From the NCBI GenBank assembly GCA_039000515.1, contig JBCFYV010000100.1:57465160-57529159 (forward strand): DNA of 64,000 nucleotides, written 5' to 3'. The stretch is from Timema cristinae. Its lineage: Eukaryota; Arthropoda; Insecta; Phasmatodea; Timematidae. Both the position numbers and the translations under genes were made by a program. Positions 60,201 to 61,857 of this stretch are shown here, piece by piece. The number at the start of each line of letters is the position of its first letter. The first letter of the stretch is position 1. The notes beneath the pieces are model-generated. The model did not search any database and was not told the DNA's origin. It saw only the letters and a program-made list of their open reading frames with translations.

Positions 60201-61581
60201 GCCGGAGTTCAATCCTCGGTCCCGGCACAGATTTATCTGATTCCAAACCCTTCCTACACCTCTGACAAGACATCTTGTGAATGTGTGGAATGCCAGGCCG
60301 CCACCGTGGTTCGGATTCCACGTTAAACTGTAGGTCCTTCATTTCATCTCACAGTCACCCTGCCATTACACATTAGCGTAAGTGCGTACAACCCGGACGG
60401 GTAGTAAGACGCGGTGCAAATAATAACAGTCAACAGAGTCTAGCTATGTTTTCCCCTTCAGCCTTGCGTCTTATTACCCGTCTGAGTTATACGCACTTAC
60501 ACTAATTACGTTAGTGTTTTTAGAGATTAAGAACGTTATATTTATAGGAAGTGTACCCGCATTCACGTGGAAGGTAAAAGGAAAGACCACCCTCAGTACA
60601 CCCGACCAAGATTCGAACCCCAATCTCCCCACCATCGGCAGCCTCTAGTCTACTGCGAGAGTAGCGCGTTATATCTGTGTTAATTGGGTGAATGTATGCA
60701 CCCCGCCCGGACATCGAACCAGAGTGAGCAAGGTTGACATACGCCATCTCTCCTACTCGGCCACGGGGTGGGAAGTAAGAACCAACGAGAAGAAGTTATT
60801 ACCTCCACGAAGTGATTGTAAGAGTTCTGCGTGTCCCCGAACAACTCCTCGGCGCTCCAGCGAGGGTCGGACCCGGCCAGGACCAGTAGGGCCCTCCTTG
60901 TGTCCGGTTCGAGGCCCGCCGGGGGCGAGTACCTCTGAGTCTTGGAGTAATCGTCGGGAGAAAGCGACATCGGCTCCTTCAACGCCCGGCGAGGCCTCTC
61001 TCGCGTCCGATCGGCCGGAGAGATGCGTCGAGACTGTCCGCGATGCCCCGGTCTTGTCGAGGGTTGACCGGGGTGCGCGGAGATCGCTGGACCTCCCTCT
61101 GCCTCCGGGGAGGACGACGTCATCGTTGTCGTCGTGACAAGGGCAGGGGAACTCGTACGGTGTTCCGGCGGAAGGGGTACCTGCTGATATATCTCGTTCT
61201 GCCTGCGTTTGATCCTGGACGCGATCTCTTTCTGGATATTGTCCCATTCAGCGTCGTCGGGAATCGAATGACGTGTCCCGTCCAACGACGCCTCGAGCGG
61301 GTCCTCTCCCTGAGACCTCCAGTTGAGGGCGACCGGTCCGGCGTGTCCTTGAGGGCGTCGAGACGCCGGGTTGTCTGTGTGAAGTGAAGGTACTGTTGGT
61401 CCACCTCCTCGCGGAGGGGAAAGGTCGGAGGAGGGAGTCATTGGGGTGACGAAGACCGAGGGCTGCGACAGGTGCACGGCGAGGATCGTCGTGGCGGGAA
61501 GGTGTGCCAGCTTGAGGTTGCTGATCGCCCTCAGGAGGTCGTCGGCGAGGGTTGACCTCAATGGAAGACACAGGATTATCA
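16604..61581 (-). CDS. Receptor-type guanylate cyclase gene (14 exons recognised, 5' end and one exon missing)
   Basis: A single-pass membrane receptor that makes cGMP from GTP. Exons run right to left: extracellular (60803-61581, 57333-57729), transmembrane (55973-56072), juxtamembrane (50750-50846, 49480-49674), kinase homology (47025-47105, 45583-45759, 29379-29538, 29134-29283), dimerization helix (26434-26585), cyclase domain (24524-24716, 23755-24018, 22792-22969) and cytoplasmic tail (16604-17671). Nearly all junctions are GT/AG with matching phases. The kinase lobe is a pseudokinase: HRD is replaced by HGYLTSRN and DFG by TDYG. Spelling such as [17 protein letters not shown] recalls, from memory, the insect CG34357 group. 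Odd points: no start codon exon, a missing kinase-homology exon, frame breaks near 23821 and 17603, and minisatellites at many exon edges. Confidence 0.9.
17672..19653. other. Guanylate cyclase intron, AT-rich
   Basis: Mostly AT-rich. A fragment near 19112-19180 (ACAGTAGAATCTGGTTAATCCGA) resembles a pogo-type terminus without a clear partner. A CpG-richer patch lies at 19490-19575, just before the small MADF-like frame. Confidence 0.4.
19654..19803 (+). CDS. Small MADF-like ORF fragment (49 aa)
   Basis: An ATG-started frame encodes [20 protein letters not shown] then [12 protein letters not shown] and stops. The pattern Y-K-D/N-x-x-x-K-D-x-x-W-x-E-[IV]-A-x-x-L is the middle of an MADF (Myb/SANT-like DNA-binding) domain. 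GATCAGGTAAAG at 19770-19780 also offers a splice donor, so this may be the first coding exon of a gene on the + strand. A CpG-rich patch precedes it. Alternatives: a decayed Harbinger/PIF-type accessory ORF or a retrocopy. It lies antisense within a cyclase intron. Confidence 0.5.
   Translation: MLVQTVAKLSSPNDLESPLYKDQVVKDSSWKEVADQLGRSGKEIQGKFI
20094..20392 (-). mobile_element. tRNA-derived SINE, family A
   Basis: (ATT)n at the left, then GCGTCTTACTACCCGTTCAG and the family A body. The diverged head (GATCTGGTGTTCAAGGGATAAGG on the - strand) lies at the right. Confidence 0.85.
20866..20967. repeat. 22-bp tandem repeat (about 5 copies)
   Basis: CAACAATACTACATTCACAGAT repeated; the last copies are diverged. 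Confidence 0.9.
21047..21667 (-). mobile_element. pogo/Tigger-like MITE, copy 3 (reverse)
   Basis: Same element in reverse orientation within a guanylate cyclase intron. TA target duplication at 21045-21046 and 21668-21669. The three copies are very similar, which suggests recent activity of the family. Confidence 0.85.
22005..22125. repeat. Dispersed repeat related to 2150-2330
   Basis: Shares CACTATGGTGTAGCTTATAAGAT and the GTGTAATCAG..AAGGTAAGAC block, in inverted orientation relative to the copy at 2150-2330. Confidence 0.45.
22386..22543. repeat. Foldback, ~40-bp arms
   Basis: The arm at 22386-22426 (TAGCCCCATGGCTTCTTTGG then TGCTGACAGACAGCTG) is complementary, with one mismatch in the part compared, to 22503-22543. 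The loop is ~76 bp. Probably a small MITE. Confidence 0.85.
22792..22969 (-). CDS. Guanylate cyclase exon: end of cyclase domain
   Basis: Acceptor TGTGTCTCCAG joins in phase to the previous exon (ESTG then [20 protein letters not shown]). It continues [20 protein letters not shown], the conserved end of class III cyclase domains (E.RG...IKGKG...TYWL), and ends in PTPPPI at a GTGCGT donor. A 42-bp minisatellite begins about 15 bp upstream of its polypyrimidine tract. Confidence 0.9.
22985..23690. repeat. 42-bp minisatellite between two cyclase-domain exons
   Basis: The unit is CAGTACAAGCACTCCATCTG plus CTAGAGCCTCAAACAATCTCCT, with variants GCGTCA/TCCATC and shorter units lacking about half. 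Because 42 is a multiple of three, it leaves long open frames on the - strand ([14 protein letters not shown] repeated). These are not genes. It fills nearly all of the 785-bp intron. Confidence 0.95.
23755..24018 (-). CDS. Guanylate cyclase exon: catalytic core, with a frame break
   Basis: Starts after CCACCAG in phase 0: [18 protein letters not shown], which includes the second metal-binding Asp (GDAYM). It continues [20 protein letters not shown] to CCAGVVG. After VVG the expected [23 protein letters not shown] is present but one base out of frame, at 23819-23822. The exon length (264) misses by one the value needed to fit the phases at both ends, so a one-base deletion relative to the ancestral gene is well supported. 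The donor is GTAACA at 23749-23754. Confidence 0.9.
24063..24372 (+). mobile_element. tRNA-derived SINE, family D (reference copy)
   Basis: Head GACCTCGGTGCTCTTGGGGTAAAG type (here CAACCTCAATGGTCTTAGGATAAAGTG), B box GTGGGTTCAGATCC, body ATCCGTAGCACAACTTCCTT and AATACCTTTCCCGG, ending GTGAACGTTAAATACTGCAGTTAAATAAA. About 300 bp. It lies in a short cyclase intron. Confidence 0.8.
24524..24716 (-). CDS. Guanylate cyclase exon: start of catalytic domain
   Basis: Acceptor TTCATTTTTTCAG; the first base completes a Ser codon (MLPS then [17 protein letters not shown]). It carries [20 protein letters not shown], whose Asp is the first metal-binding residue of class III cyclases, then [20 protein letters not shown]. 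It ends phase 0 at GTGATT and continues VETIGDAY in the next exon. Confidence 0.95.
25020..25215 (-). mobile_element. tRNA-derived SINE, family C (tail-truncated)
   Basis: Minus-strand copy with TCGGGTGTATTGAGGGAG, GAGGTTCGAATCTCGGTCGGG and CATGGTCTAGGGCGCTACTC. The common CCCGAACGGG tail is missing at the left. Confidence 0.7.
26083..26349 (+). mobile_element. tRNA-derived SINE, family B (reference copy)
   Basis: Head CCCGCCTCGGTGGCGTAGTT then GGCTAACGCGCTAGTC, B box AAGGTTCGAATCTCGGTCGGG, body CACGCAAATGTGGGTTAATTTCC, tail AGCCCGAACGGTTAGTAAGACGC and (AAT)n. Confidence 0.9.
26434..26585 (-). CDS. Guanylate cyclase exon: dimerization (signaling) helix
   Basis: Encodes [40 protein letters not shown] and QLLNRMLP, the coiled-coil linker between kinase-homology and cyclase domains in membrane guanylate cyclases. 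The donor is GTGGGT. The 3' splice site is uncertain: CACTAACACTAG/ACTCCC (start 26585) uses sequence of the adjoining 20-bp minisatellite, while CCGGTAG/GAAGG gives 26574. Confidence 0.92.
26582..27413. repeat. 20/21-bp minisatellite abutting an exon (about 40 copies)
   Basis: On the + strand the unit is GAGTCTAGTGTTAGTGAAGGAT with small variations. In the sense (-) direction each unit reads CACTAACACTAGACTC, that is, a branch-point-like CTAAC followed within 8 bases by AG. The last unit touches or supplies the 3' splice site of the dimerization exon. Confidence 0.95.
27414..28059. other. Guanylate cyclase intron segment expected to hold a kinase-homology exon
   Basis: The family needs about 55 more residues here (roughly VKNPPPLIRP through QCWAE..P..RPDF). 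No frame gives them. Two stretches are internally similar (CTGAAGGTGTATC at about 27835 and 27936, with CCTCAGACAAC nearby), a partial duplication. So the exon is absent, very diverged or lost in assembly. Confidence 0.5.
28060..29128. repeat. ~52-bp minisatellite made from an exon start and its flanking intron (about 21 copies)
   Basis: The + strand unit is ACCGATCACCTTTACCTTAT, CTATGATATCTTCAGGCAAA and a variable CATTAGCAACA/CGAGATCAACA end. In the sense (-) direction it reads CCTGAAG/ATATCATAGA(G/T)AAGGTAAAG. After the upstream exon's phase-1 G this codes D-I-I-[ED]-K-V-K, the conserved residues that follow L-S-P-E in this cyclase family. So each unit carries a 3' splice site and the first ~20 bases of the missing exon. 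Confidence 0.93.
29134..29283 (-). CDS. Guanylate cyclase exon: kinase homology C-lobe
   Basis: Acceptor GTCGACAG; phase continues from 29379. Encodes [20 protein letters not shown] then [20 protein letters not shown] and [15 protein letters not shown]-[LH]-L is the kinase APE motif region and DVYSFGI the helix F motif. It ends phase 1 at GTAAGG. Confidence 0.95.
29379..29538 (-). CDS. Guanylate cyclase exon: pseudo-catalytic loop of kinase homology domain
   Basis: Starts after TGATGTTCCAG in phase 0: [20 protein letters not shown] then [20 protein letters not shown]. The catalytic HRD Asp is absent (HGYLTSRN) and DFG reads TDYG, as in the pseudokinase domains of membrane guanylate cyclases. 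It ends phase 1 at GTGAGT. Confidence 0.95.
29870..30688. repeat. 20-bp minisatellite (about 40 copies)
   Basis: The + strand unit is GAGCTAGTATGTTTGATAAC, with GATGAAAGGCTAGTATG and GAGTCAGTACTATG variants. It lies about 330 bp upstream, in the sense direction, of the 29379-29538 exon. Confidence 0.95.
30945..31145 (-). mobile_element. tRNA-derived SINE, family C (diverged)
   Basis: CACCGCGTCTCCCTACGTTCAGGC tail at the left, CACTACACCCGACCGGGACTCGAACTCCG in the middle (B box on the - strand), and a decayed head at the right. Confidence 0.65.
31184..31475 (-). mobile_element. tRNA-derived SINE, family A, with target duplication
   Basis: Full-length copy. GCGAACGTGTA occurs on both sides (31173-31183 and 31476-31486), an 11-bp target site duplication, the hallmark of LINE-mediated insertion. 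Confidence 0.92.
31517..31770 (+). mobile_element. tRNA-derived SINE, family B, with target duplication
   Basis: Full-length copy from ACCCGCCTCGGTGGCGTAGT to CGGGTAGTAAGATGCGGTGC. ATTGTTTTGTC flanks both sides (31506-31516 and 31771-31781). Confidence 0.92.
31782..32924. other. Large cyclase intron, unassigned
   Basis: A tRNA-like scrap (GAAAGCTCAGTAGATAGAGTGTC, GGTTCGATTCCCGGTATGG) lies at 32205-32250, resembling the family E head. A G-run is at 32520-32530. Nothing else is recognisable. Confidence 0.4.
32925..33110 (+). mobile_element. tRNA-like SINE, another family
   Basis: A box GGTGGTCGAATGGTCTAAGG and B box GGGGTTCGGATCCCAGTCCGG are spaced as in a tRNA-derived SINE. The body is unlike families A-E. 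Confidence 0.55.
33236..33505 (-). mobile_element. tRNA-derived SINE, family B
   Basis: (ATT)n then GCACCGCGTCTTACCATCCG at the left; head GGTGGCGTAGTTGGCTAGCG (on -) at the right end. Full length. Confidence 0.9.
33506..34385. other. Large cyclase intron, unassigned
   Basis: An AT palindrome lies at 33584-33626 (GTGTGTGAAGATATAT mirrored by TATATCCACACAC). A GA-rich simple repeat runs from 34092 to 34235. No gene seen. Confidence 0.5.
34092..34235. repeat. (GA)n-rich simple repeat
   Basis: Pure (GA)n at the left, degrading into GAAAGA/GATATA mixtures. Confidence 0.95.
34387..34707. mobile_element. Inverted pair of tRNA-like units (family H foldback)
   Basis: A tRNA-like sequence on - at 34387-34460 (ATCTCAGTGGTTAGAGC, GGTTCGATTCCCGTGTCCAG) faces one on + at 34633-34706 (TAGCTCAGTGGTTAGAGC, GGTCCCGGGTTCGATTCCCG). 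Mirrored spacers join them (TTCATTCTTCACTCATATTTT versus AAAATATGAGTGAAGAATGA). Both keep A and B boxes and an anticodon-like stem-loop, but acceptor stems mismatch, so they are tRNA-derived repeats rather than working tRNA genes. Single-unit relatives lie at 54305-54400 and 62935-62975. Confidence 0.7.
34708..35630. other. Large cyclase intron, unassigned
   Basis: Purine-rich stretch 34950-35240 and a poly-C run at about 35250-35268. No gene seen. Confidence 0.5.
35637..35803 (-). mobile_element. tRNA-derived SINE, family A, 5'-truncated with target duplication
   Basis: Only the 3' ~165 bp of family A is present, ending abruptly in the body (GGTGGAGGCCTGG). TACATCCCTTATT occurs at 35624-35636 and 35804-35816. 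So the head was never inserted, as in incomplete target-primed reverse transcription. Confidence 0.9.
35880..36065 (-). mobile_element. tRNA-derived SINE, family E
   Basis: On -, a head with GGCGTGGTTTAGTCGGTAGCG and GGTTCGTTTCCCGCCATGG, then TGTGGGTTTACTCTCACACTG and ACAGGCCCAGCC. Related copies lie at 44160, 51800 and 57765. Confidence 0.65.
36066..36711. other. Large cyclase intron, unassigned
   Basis: Purine-rich from 36400 on; no gene or known repeat recognised. Confidence 0.5.
36712..36986 (-). mobile_element. tRNA-derived SINE, family A, with target duplication
   Basis: Full-length copy. GAAAGCGAAAAA flanks both sides (36700-36711 and 36987-36998). The simple (ATT)n end is very short (TCATTATTATC). 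Confidence 0.92.
37000..38294. other. Large cyclase intron, unassigned
   Basis: A diverged tRNA-like scrap on - lies at 37235-37320 (TGGACCCCGCCGGAAATGGA). No gene seen. Confidence 0.4.
38295..38545 (-). mobile_element. tRNA-derived SINE, family B
   Basis: GCACCGCGTCTTATAACCGTTCGG tail at the left; head GGTGGCGTAGTTGGCTAACG (on -) at the right. Several single-base losses. Confidence 0.85.
38605..38778 (-). mobile_element. tRNA-derived SINE, family A (5'-truncated)
   Basis: Tail and body up to CACATTCACAAGTTGTGATTAATAC; the tRNA-like head is missing. Confidence 0.8.
38779..40724. other. Large cyclase intron, AT-rich
   Basis: No gene, repeat or RNA recognised. Confidence 0.5.
40725..40965 (-). 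mobile_element. tRNA-derived SINE, family C
   Basis: CACTGCGTCCTTAACTACCC tail at the left, GAGGGAGAATGGAAA-type body, and GGTCTAACGCGCTACTTCTCG (on -) at the right end. Confidence 0.75.
40966..42975. other. Large cyclase intron with a GC-richer patch
   Basis: 41080-41420 is GC-richer and open in several frames on both strands (94 aa on +), but no frame shows a domain or splice structure that I recognise. 41420-42975 is AT-rich. Confidence 0.4.
42976..43200 (+). mobile_element. tRNA-derived SINE, family C (decayed)
   Basis: ACCCGCTTCAGTGATCAAACGGTTTAAGG head, CACCCAAATGAGGGTACACTTCC body; the tail is poorly kept. Confidence 0.6.
43201..44159. other. Large cyclase intron, unassigned
   Basis: Contains a G-run at 43285-43300. 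A mirrored AGAGCGCT motif pair lies near 43773 and 43845. No gene seen. Confidence 0.4.
44160..44345 (+). mobile_element. tRNA-derived SINE, family E
   Basis: GACTCCCCAGATCAGTCGGTAACGTGTCTGTCTACTGAGG head, GGTTTGATTCCC B box, GTGGGTTTTACCCTTTCACGGTGATGAATTAA body. Confidence 0.7.
44460..44690 (-). pseudogene. LINE reverse-transcriptase C-terminal fragment
   Basis: The - strand reads LRWAGHAT then [15 protein letters not shown] and, in another frame, [20 protein letters not shown] then [12 protein letters not shown]. This is the familiar 3' end of insect non-LTR retrotransposon polyproteins (LRWAGHV.RM, RRRWEDNI.MDL, DW..LAQDR..W). Frames shift, so it is dead. Confidence 0.85.
44832..45070. 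mobile_element. ~240-bp foldback MITE
   Basis: Long imperfect arms: ATTATGCCTAGACCGAAGAC, CTCAACCTTACGGGGTTTTA and GCTGCGCTCCTTTT at the left are mirrored by AAAAGGAGCGCAGCTAAACC, CCCGTAAGGTTGAG and GTCTGTGGCCTAGGCATAAT at the right. Almost the whole element could fold into one hairpin. Confidence 0.88.
45071..45582. other. Cyclase intron 5' part, unassigned
   Basis: Start (in the sense direction) of the ~16-kb intron; nothing recognised. Confidence 0.5.
45583..45759 (-). CDS. Guanylate cyclase exon: kinase homology N-lobe to hinge
   Basis: Starts after CCCCCTACAG in phase 0: [20 protein letters not shown] then [23 protein letters not shown]-[LV] and the E-[WY]-C-x-R-G-S-L hinge are typical of the kinase homology domain of membrane guanylate cyclases. 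It ends phase 0 at GTGAGC. The next exon lies about 16 kb away at 29538. Confidence 0.95.
45754..46736. repeat. 77-bp minisatellite that contains a 3' splice site (about 12.7 copies)
   Basis: The unit is exactly 77 bp (GTGCAT landmarks at 45831, 45908, 45985). In the sense (-) direction every unit holds a pyrimidine-rich TGTCTCCCCYTACAG followed by ATGCACGGCCTG, that is, the acceptor and the first bases of the exon at 45759. Only the true exon continues as CGTCACGAG; other units continue GCAGTGGTGTGCC. Confidence 0.96.
47025..47105 (-). CDS. Guanylate cyclase exon: short N-lobe exon (27 codons)
   Basis: Encodes [20 protein letters not shown] then AMDVLVT; phase 0 at both ends. The acceptor polypyrimidine tract is a (CT)n microsatellite (CTCTCTCTCTCTCCCAG) and the donor GTAAGT. 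It lies between ARYN (49480) and MHGLRHEN (45759). The Lys residues fall where kinases keep the ATP-binding region, but the glycine loop is not recognisable. Confidence 0.9.
48118..48358 (-). mobile_element. tRNA-derived SINE, family C
   Basis: GTCGTCTTTTACTACCTATTCGG tail at the left, TTTGCGTGGATGGAGAGTGG body, and GTGGTCTAACGCGCTACACTC-type head (on -) at the right. Confidence 0.8.
49082..49195 (-). mobile_element. SINE tail fragment (family C type)
   Basis: TTGCGTATTACTACCCGTTCGGGTTATAAGC followed by a body fragment up to GTACTCGCATTTGCG; the head is missing. Confidence 0.65.
49480..49674 (-). CDS. Guanylate cyclase exon: juxtamembrane / start of kinase homology region
   Basis: Acceptor TGTGTCCGCAG; phase 0 to phase 0. 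Encodes [20 protein letters not shown] then [20 protein letters not shown] and [18 protein letters not shown], donor GTGAGT. The acidic, Cys/Trp-containing segment matches my memory of the CG34357 group of insect guanylate cyclases and is unlike natriuretic-peptide receptors. Confidence 0.9.
49785..50010 (-). pseudogene. LINE reverse-transcriptase fragment next to the 62-bp array
   Basis: On -, [20 protein letters not shown] then [20 protein letters not shown] and a stop. R-x-R-W-Y-G-H-V-x-R-M followed by P-K-[RK] and E-G-[KR]-R is the C-terminal region of insect LINE polyproteins. Downstream, [10 protein letters not shown] and DPATG look like the continuing 3' end. Confidence 0.85.
49955..50738. 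repeat. 62-bp minisatellite made of LINE coding sequence (about 13 copies)
   Basis: The + strand unit is ATGTACTCCAACATCCTCAT, TACATGTCCATACCATCTCA, GTCTTGCTTCCTCTACTATCTC (62 bp). On - it codes [20 protein letters not shown], the conserved LINE motif also present in the adjoining fragment. The array ends about 12 bp from the donor of the 50750-50846 exon. Long + strand open frames across it are artefacts of the repeat. Confidence 0.93.
50750..50846 (-). CDS. Guanylate cyclase exon: cytoplasmic juxtamembrane segment
   Basis: Acceptor GTGTCATTCCAG; the first base completes an Arg codon from 55973. Encodes [20 protein letters not shown] then [12 protein letters not shown], a basic stop-transfer region just after the membrane segment. 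It ends phase 0 at GTGAGT. Confidence 0.9.
50977..51270 (+). mobile_element. tRNA-derived SINE, family C (reference copy)
   Basis: CAGTGGCCGCATGGTCTAAGG head, GGCTCGAATCTCGGTCGGG B box, CTACACGCGAATAAGGATACACTTCC body, tail CCCAACGGGTAGTAAGACGTGGTGC, then (AAT)n. Confidence 0.9.
51271..51799. other. Cyclase intron, unassigned
   Basis: AT-rich; nothing recognised. Confidence 0.5.
51800..52045 (+). mobile_element. tRNA-derived SINE, family E
   Basis: TCCGACACCTTAACTCAGTTGGTAGCGTG head (A box), GGATTCGATGCC B-box relic, GTGGGTTTACCCTTTCACAGTGATAAATTAA body, ending GCTGATATAATCTGTCGCTTCAGAAATTGC, which resembles the family D end. Confidence 0.75.
52046..52489. other. Cyclase intron, unassigned
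   Basis: (CATA)n-rich at 52040-52075; otherwise nothing recognised. Confidence 0.5.
52490..52740 (-). pseudogene. LINE reverse-transcriptase C-terminal fragment, second lineage
   Basis: On -, LRWACL then [20 protein letters not shown] and [17 protein letters not shown]. [RK]-x-[VI]-Y-E-x-R-V-x-G-x-[RK]-G-R-G-R-P-x-x-T-W is the end motif of another group of insect LINEs. Frames are broken. Confidence 0.85.
52758..53044 (-). mobile_element. tRNA-derived SINE, family B
   Basis: Full-length: (ATT)n, GCACCGCGTCTTACTACCCG at the left; ACCTCGGTGGCGTAGTTGGC head (on -) at the right. Confidence 0.9.
53045..53660. other. Cyclase intron with (GT)n
   Basis: (GT)n microsatellite at 53321-53341; no gene recognised. 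Confidence 0.5.
53661..53882 (-). mobile_element. tRNA-derived SINE, family C
   Basis: Tail AACCGGAACGGGTAATTACG (on -) at the left, CCGCGTAGTCTAACGCGCTACTC (on -) near the right end; an internal deletion removes part of the B box. Confidence 0.75.
54037..54273 (-). mobile_element. tRNA-derived SINE, family B
   Basis: GCACCGCGTCTTACTACCTA at the left; GGTGACGTAGTTGGCTAGCG head at the right. The GACGGGGAG segment is deleted. Confidence 0.85.
54290..54402 (+). mobile_element. tRNA-like unit, family H (single)
   Basis: AATAAGAGTGAAGAATGACCCC spacer, then GGATAGCCCGGTG and GATCCTGGGTTCGACTCCCACGTCCAGG. Same spacer and same tRNA-like end as the + half of the inverted pair at 34387-34707; the A-box region is damaged. 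Confidence 0.65.
54440..54722 (-). mobile_element. tRNA-derived SINE, family D
   Basis: Right end on -: GACCTCGGTGCTCTTGGGGTAAAGTGCTCGCC, GGGTTCAAACCCGGCCGAGG. Body ACGGCTTTACTTCCCTCC; left end AACGTGCACTTTCTGAACAG. Full length. Confidence 0.88.
54723..55405. other. Cyclase intron, AT-rich
   Basis: Nothing recognised. Confidence 0.5.
55406..55555 (-). mobile_element. tRNA-derived SINE, family C (5'-truncated)
   Basis: CCCTCGTCTTACTACCCGTTCGGG then the family C body to GGAAGAGTGAAAAACC; no head. A family B SINE begins about 15 bp to the right. Confidence 0.75.
55556..55828 (-). mobile_element. tRNA-derived SINE, family B
   Basis: GCACCACGTCTTACTACCCG at the left; CCGCCTTGGTGGCGTTGTTGG head at the right; a C-run at 55716-55729. 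TTTTAATCTTAAATA flanks both sides (about 55544-55558 and 55826-55840), a target duplication that shows it split a family C body. Confidence 0.9.
55973..56072 (-). CDS. Guanylate cyclase exon: transmembrane segment
   Basis: Acceptor TCTCTCTGTCCAG, phase 1 in and phase 2 out (donor GTAGGT). Encodes STGMFLKSA followed by [20 protein letters not shown] and AVAR, a single hydrophobic helix of about 22 residues. It separates the extracellular exons (57333 and up) from the basic KQLLKKR of 50750-50846. Confidence 0.92.
56150..56400. mobile_element. Foldback element family G
   Basis: TTTTGCCAAAACAAATAAAACATCG, GAYGTTTAGTTGTAATTTTC and ATCAACAGTTGTTGAATATCTGTCAT, mirrored by GCAGATATTCAACAAATGTTG and AAAATTAAAACTAAGCG. 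Same family as 3976-4600. Confidence 0.6.
56401..56784. other. Cyclase intron, unassigned
   Basis: AT-rich; nothing recognised. Confidence 0.5.
56785..56948 (-). mobile_element. tRNA-derived SINE, family C (partial)
   Basis: TTTGCGTGGAAGGAGAGTGG and GACCCGACCGGGATTCGAAC are kept. The head is cut by the family A copy that starts about 56951. Confidence 0.7.
56951..57216 (+). mobile_element. tRNA-derived SINE, family A (5'-truncated)
   Basis: Starts inside the tRNA-like head at GTGTGTGCTGGGGGTCCGGGG; complete body and tail CCGAACGGGTAGTAAGACG, (TAA)n. The sequence after it (ACATTAGAGGGACGCTTTAGATCGTTCTGCC) resembles the rest of the family C head, so it is inserted in that element. Confidence 0.8.
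57333..57729 (-). CDS. Guanylate cyclase exon: extracellular region
   Basis: Acceptor TTGCCCCTCAG, phase 0 in, phase 1 out (donor GTACTA). Encodes [40 protein letters not shown] and, near the end, [18 protein letters not shown]. It contains N-glycosylation sites (NWT, NAT, NTS), several Cys, and a low-complexity middle. No ANF-receptor fold is recognisable in it. Confidence 0.85.
57765..57990 (-). mobile_element. tRNA-derived SINE, family E
   Basis: On -, CCAACACCTTAGCTCAGTTGGTAGCGTGTCTG, GGTTCCCGGGTTTGACTCC, GTGGTTTTCCCCTTTCACAG; left end AACGTGCACTTTCTAAACCG, shared with the family D end. Full length. Confidence 0.85.
59955..60130. mobile_element. Foldback element family G (half)
   Basis: GGTCAAAATAAAACAAATATTGCTCC, GTAGAAACCTAGAGTTTTAG and GATATCAACAATTGTTGAATATCTGTCATGA; the mirrored half is not obvious. 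Confidence 0.6.
60155..60427 (+). mobile_element. tRNA-derived SINE, family A
   Basis: GGTGACCTGGTGGTCTAGGGTAAGG, GAGTTCAATCCTCGGTCCCGG, the complete body, and tail CCCGGACGGGTAGTAAGACGCGGTGC. Confidence 0.88.
60465..60680 (-). mobile_element. tRNA-derived SINE, family C
   Basis: TTGCGTCTTATTACCCGTCTG tail at the left; GAAGATTCGAACCCCAATCTCC and CTCGCAGTAGACTAGAGG-type head sequence near the right. Confidence 0.8.
60684..60778 (-). mobile_element. tRNA-like sequence (SINE head or tRNA relic)
   Basis: On -, CCCACCCCGTGGCCGAGTAGGAGAGATGGC and CTCTGGTTCGATGTCCGGGCGGGGTG: an A-box/B-box pair with complementary ends, but no clean cloverleaf. It sits only 24 bp from the donor of the 60803-61581 exon. 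Confidence 0.5.
60803..61581 (-). CDS. Guanylate cyclase exon: long extracellular exon (5'-most recognised)
   Basis: Encodes about 259 residues: [40 protein letters not shown], then a Pro/Ser/Arg-rich stretch and [20 protein letters not shown] followed by QNSYNHFVE. It ends phase 0 at GTAATA and joins DHEFVW of the next exon. I place the start after a strong acceptor (TATTTTCTGTGGTTGCAG) because no in-frame ATG exists between there and an upstream stop near 61690. Earlier exons, with the true start codon, are therefore expected farther right. High GC and openness over 0.8 kb support coding. Confidence 0.78.
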
Positions 61582-61857
61582 CTGCAACCACAGAAAATAC
61601 TCTCACATATTTAAATGTCTCAAATAAATCCACATAAACAACATCTGTCCACCGGCTAAACCAGAGCGGAACACGAACGTAATCACGTGACTAGCCGTCA
61701 GCCAATCGCAAGATGTGAGCCCAATCAGCGTTAAGCCTCGTTTGTTATGTAACAAGTTGGAGACAACACACGAGGAAGTAAGCTGTGTTTATTGTCACCA
61801 ACTTGTTGGACCAACATGTTGGCTCCTCCGCCTTTTTTAAAATCGGTCTACACATTT
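61582..61857. other. Flank of the 5'-most recognised cyclase exon
   Basis: Probably intron. A CCAATCGCAAGATGTGAGCCCAATCAGCG patch around 61700-61730 holds two CCAAT-like motifs, which leaves open that this is a promoter. A mirrored AACAAGTTGGAGACA / CACCAACTTGTTGG pair lies at 61751-61807. Confidence 0.35.

Larger units (their letters stand above)
57730..60802. other. Cyclase intron between extracellular exons
   Basis: Holds SINEs (57765, 60155, 60465) and foldback G (59955). SINE tail fragments lie at 58565-58605 and 59540-59585. 59060-59290 is CpG-richer without a recognisable gene. The rest is AT-rich. Confidence 0.5.

Noticed and set aside
61448..61633. Start codon and signal peptide at the 5' end of the long extracellular exon ([22 protein letters not shown])
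   Set aside because: The frame begins with GTG, not ATG, and a strong splice acceptor (CTGTGGTTGCAG) lies inside the hydrophobic run; an internal exon is more likely.
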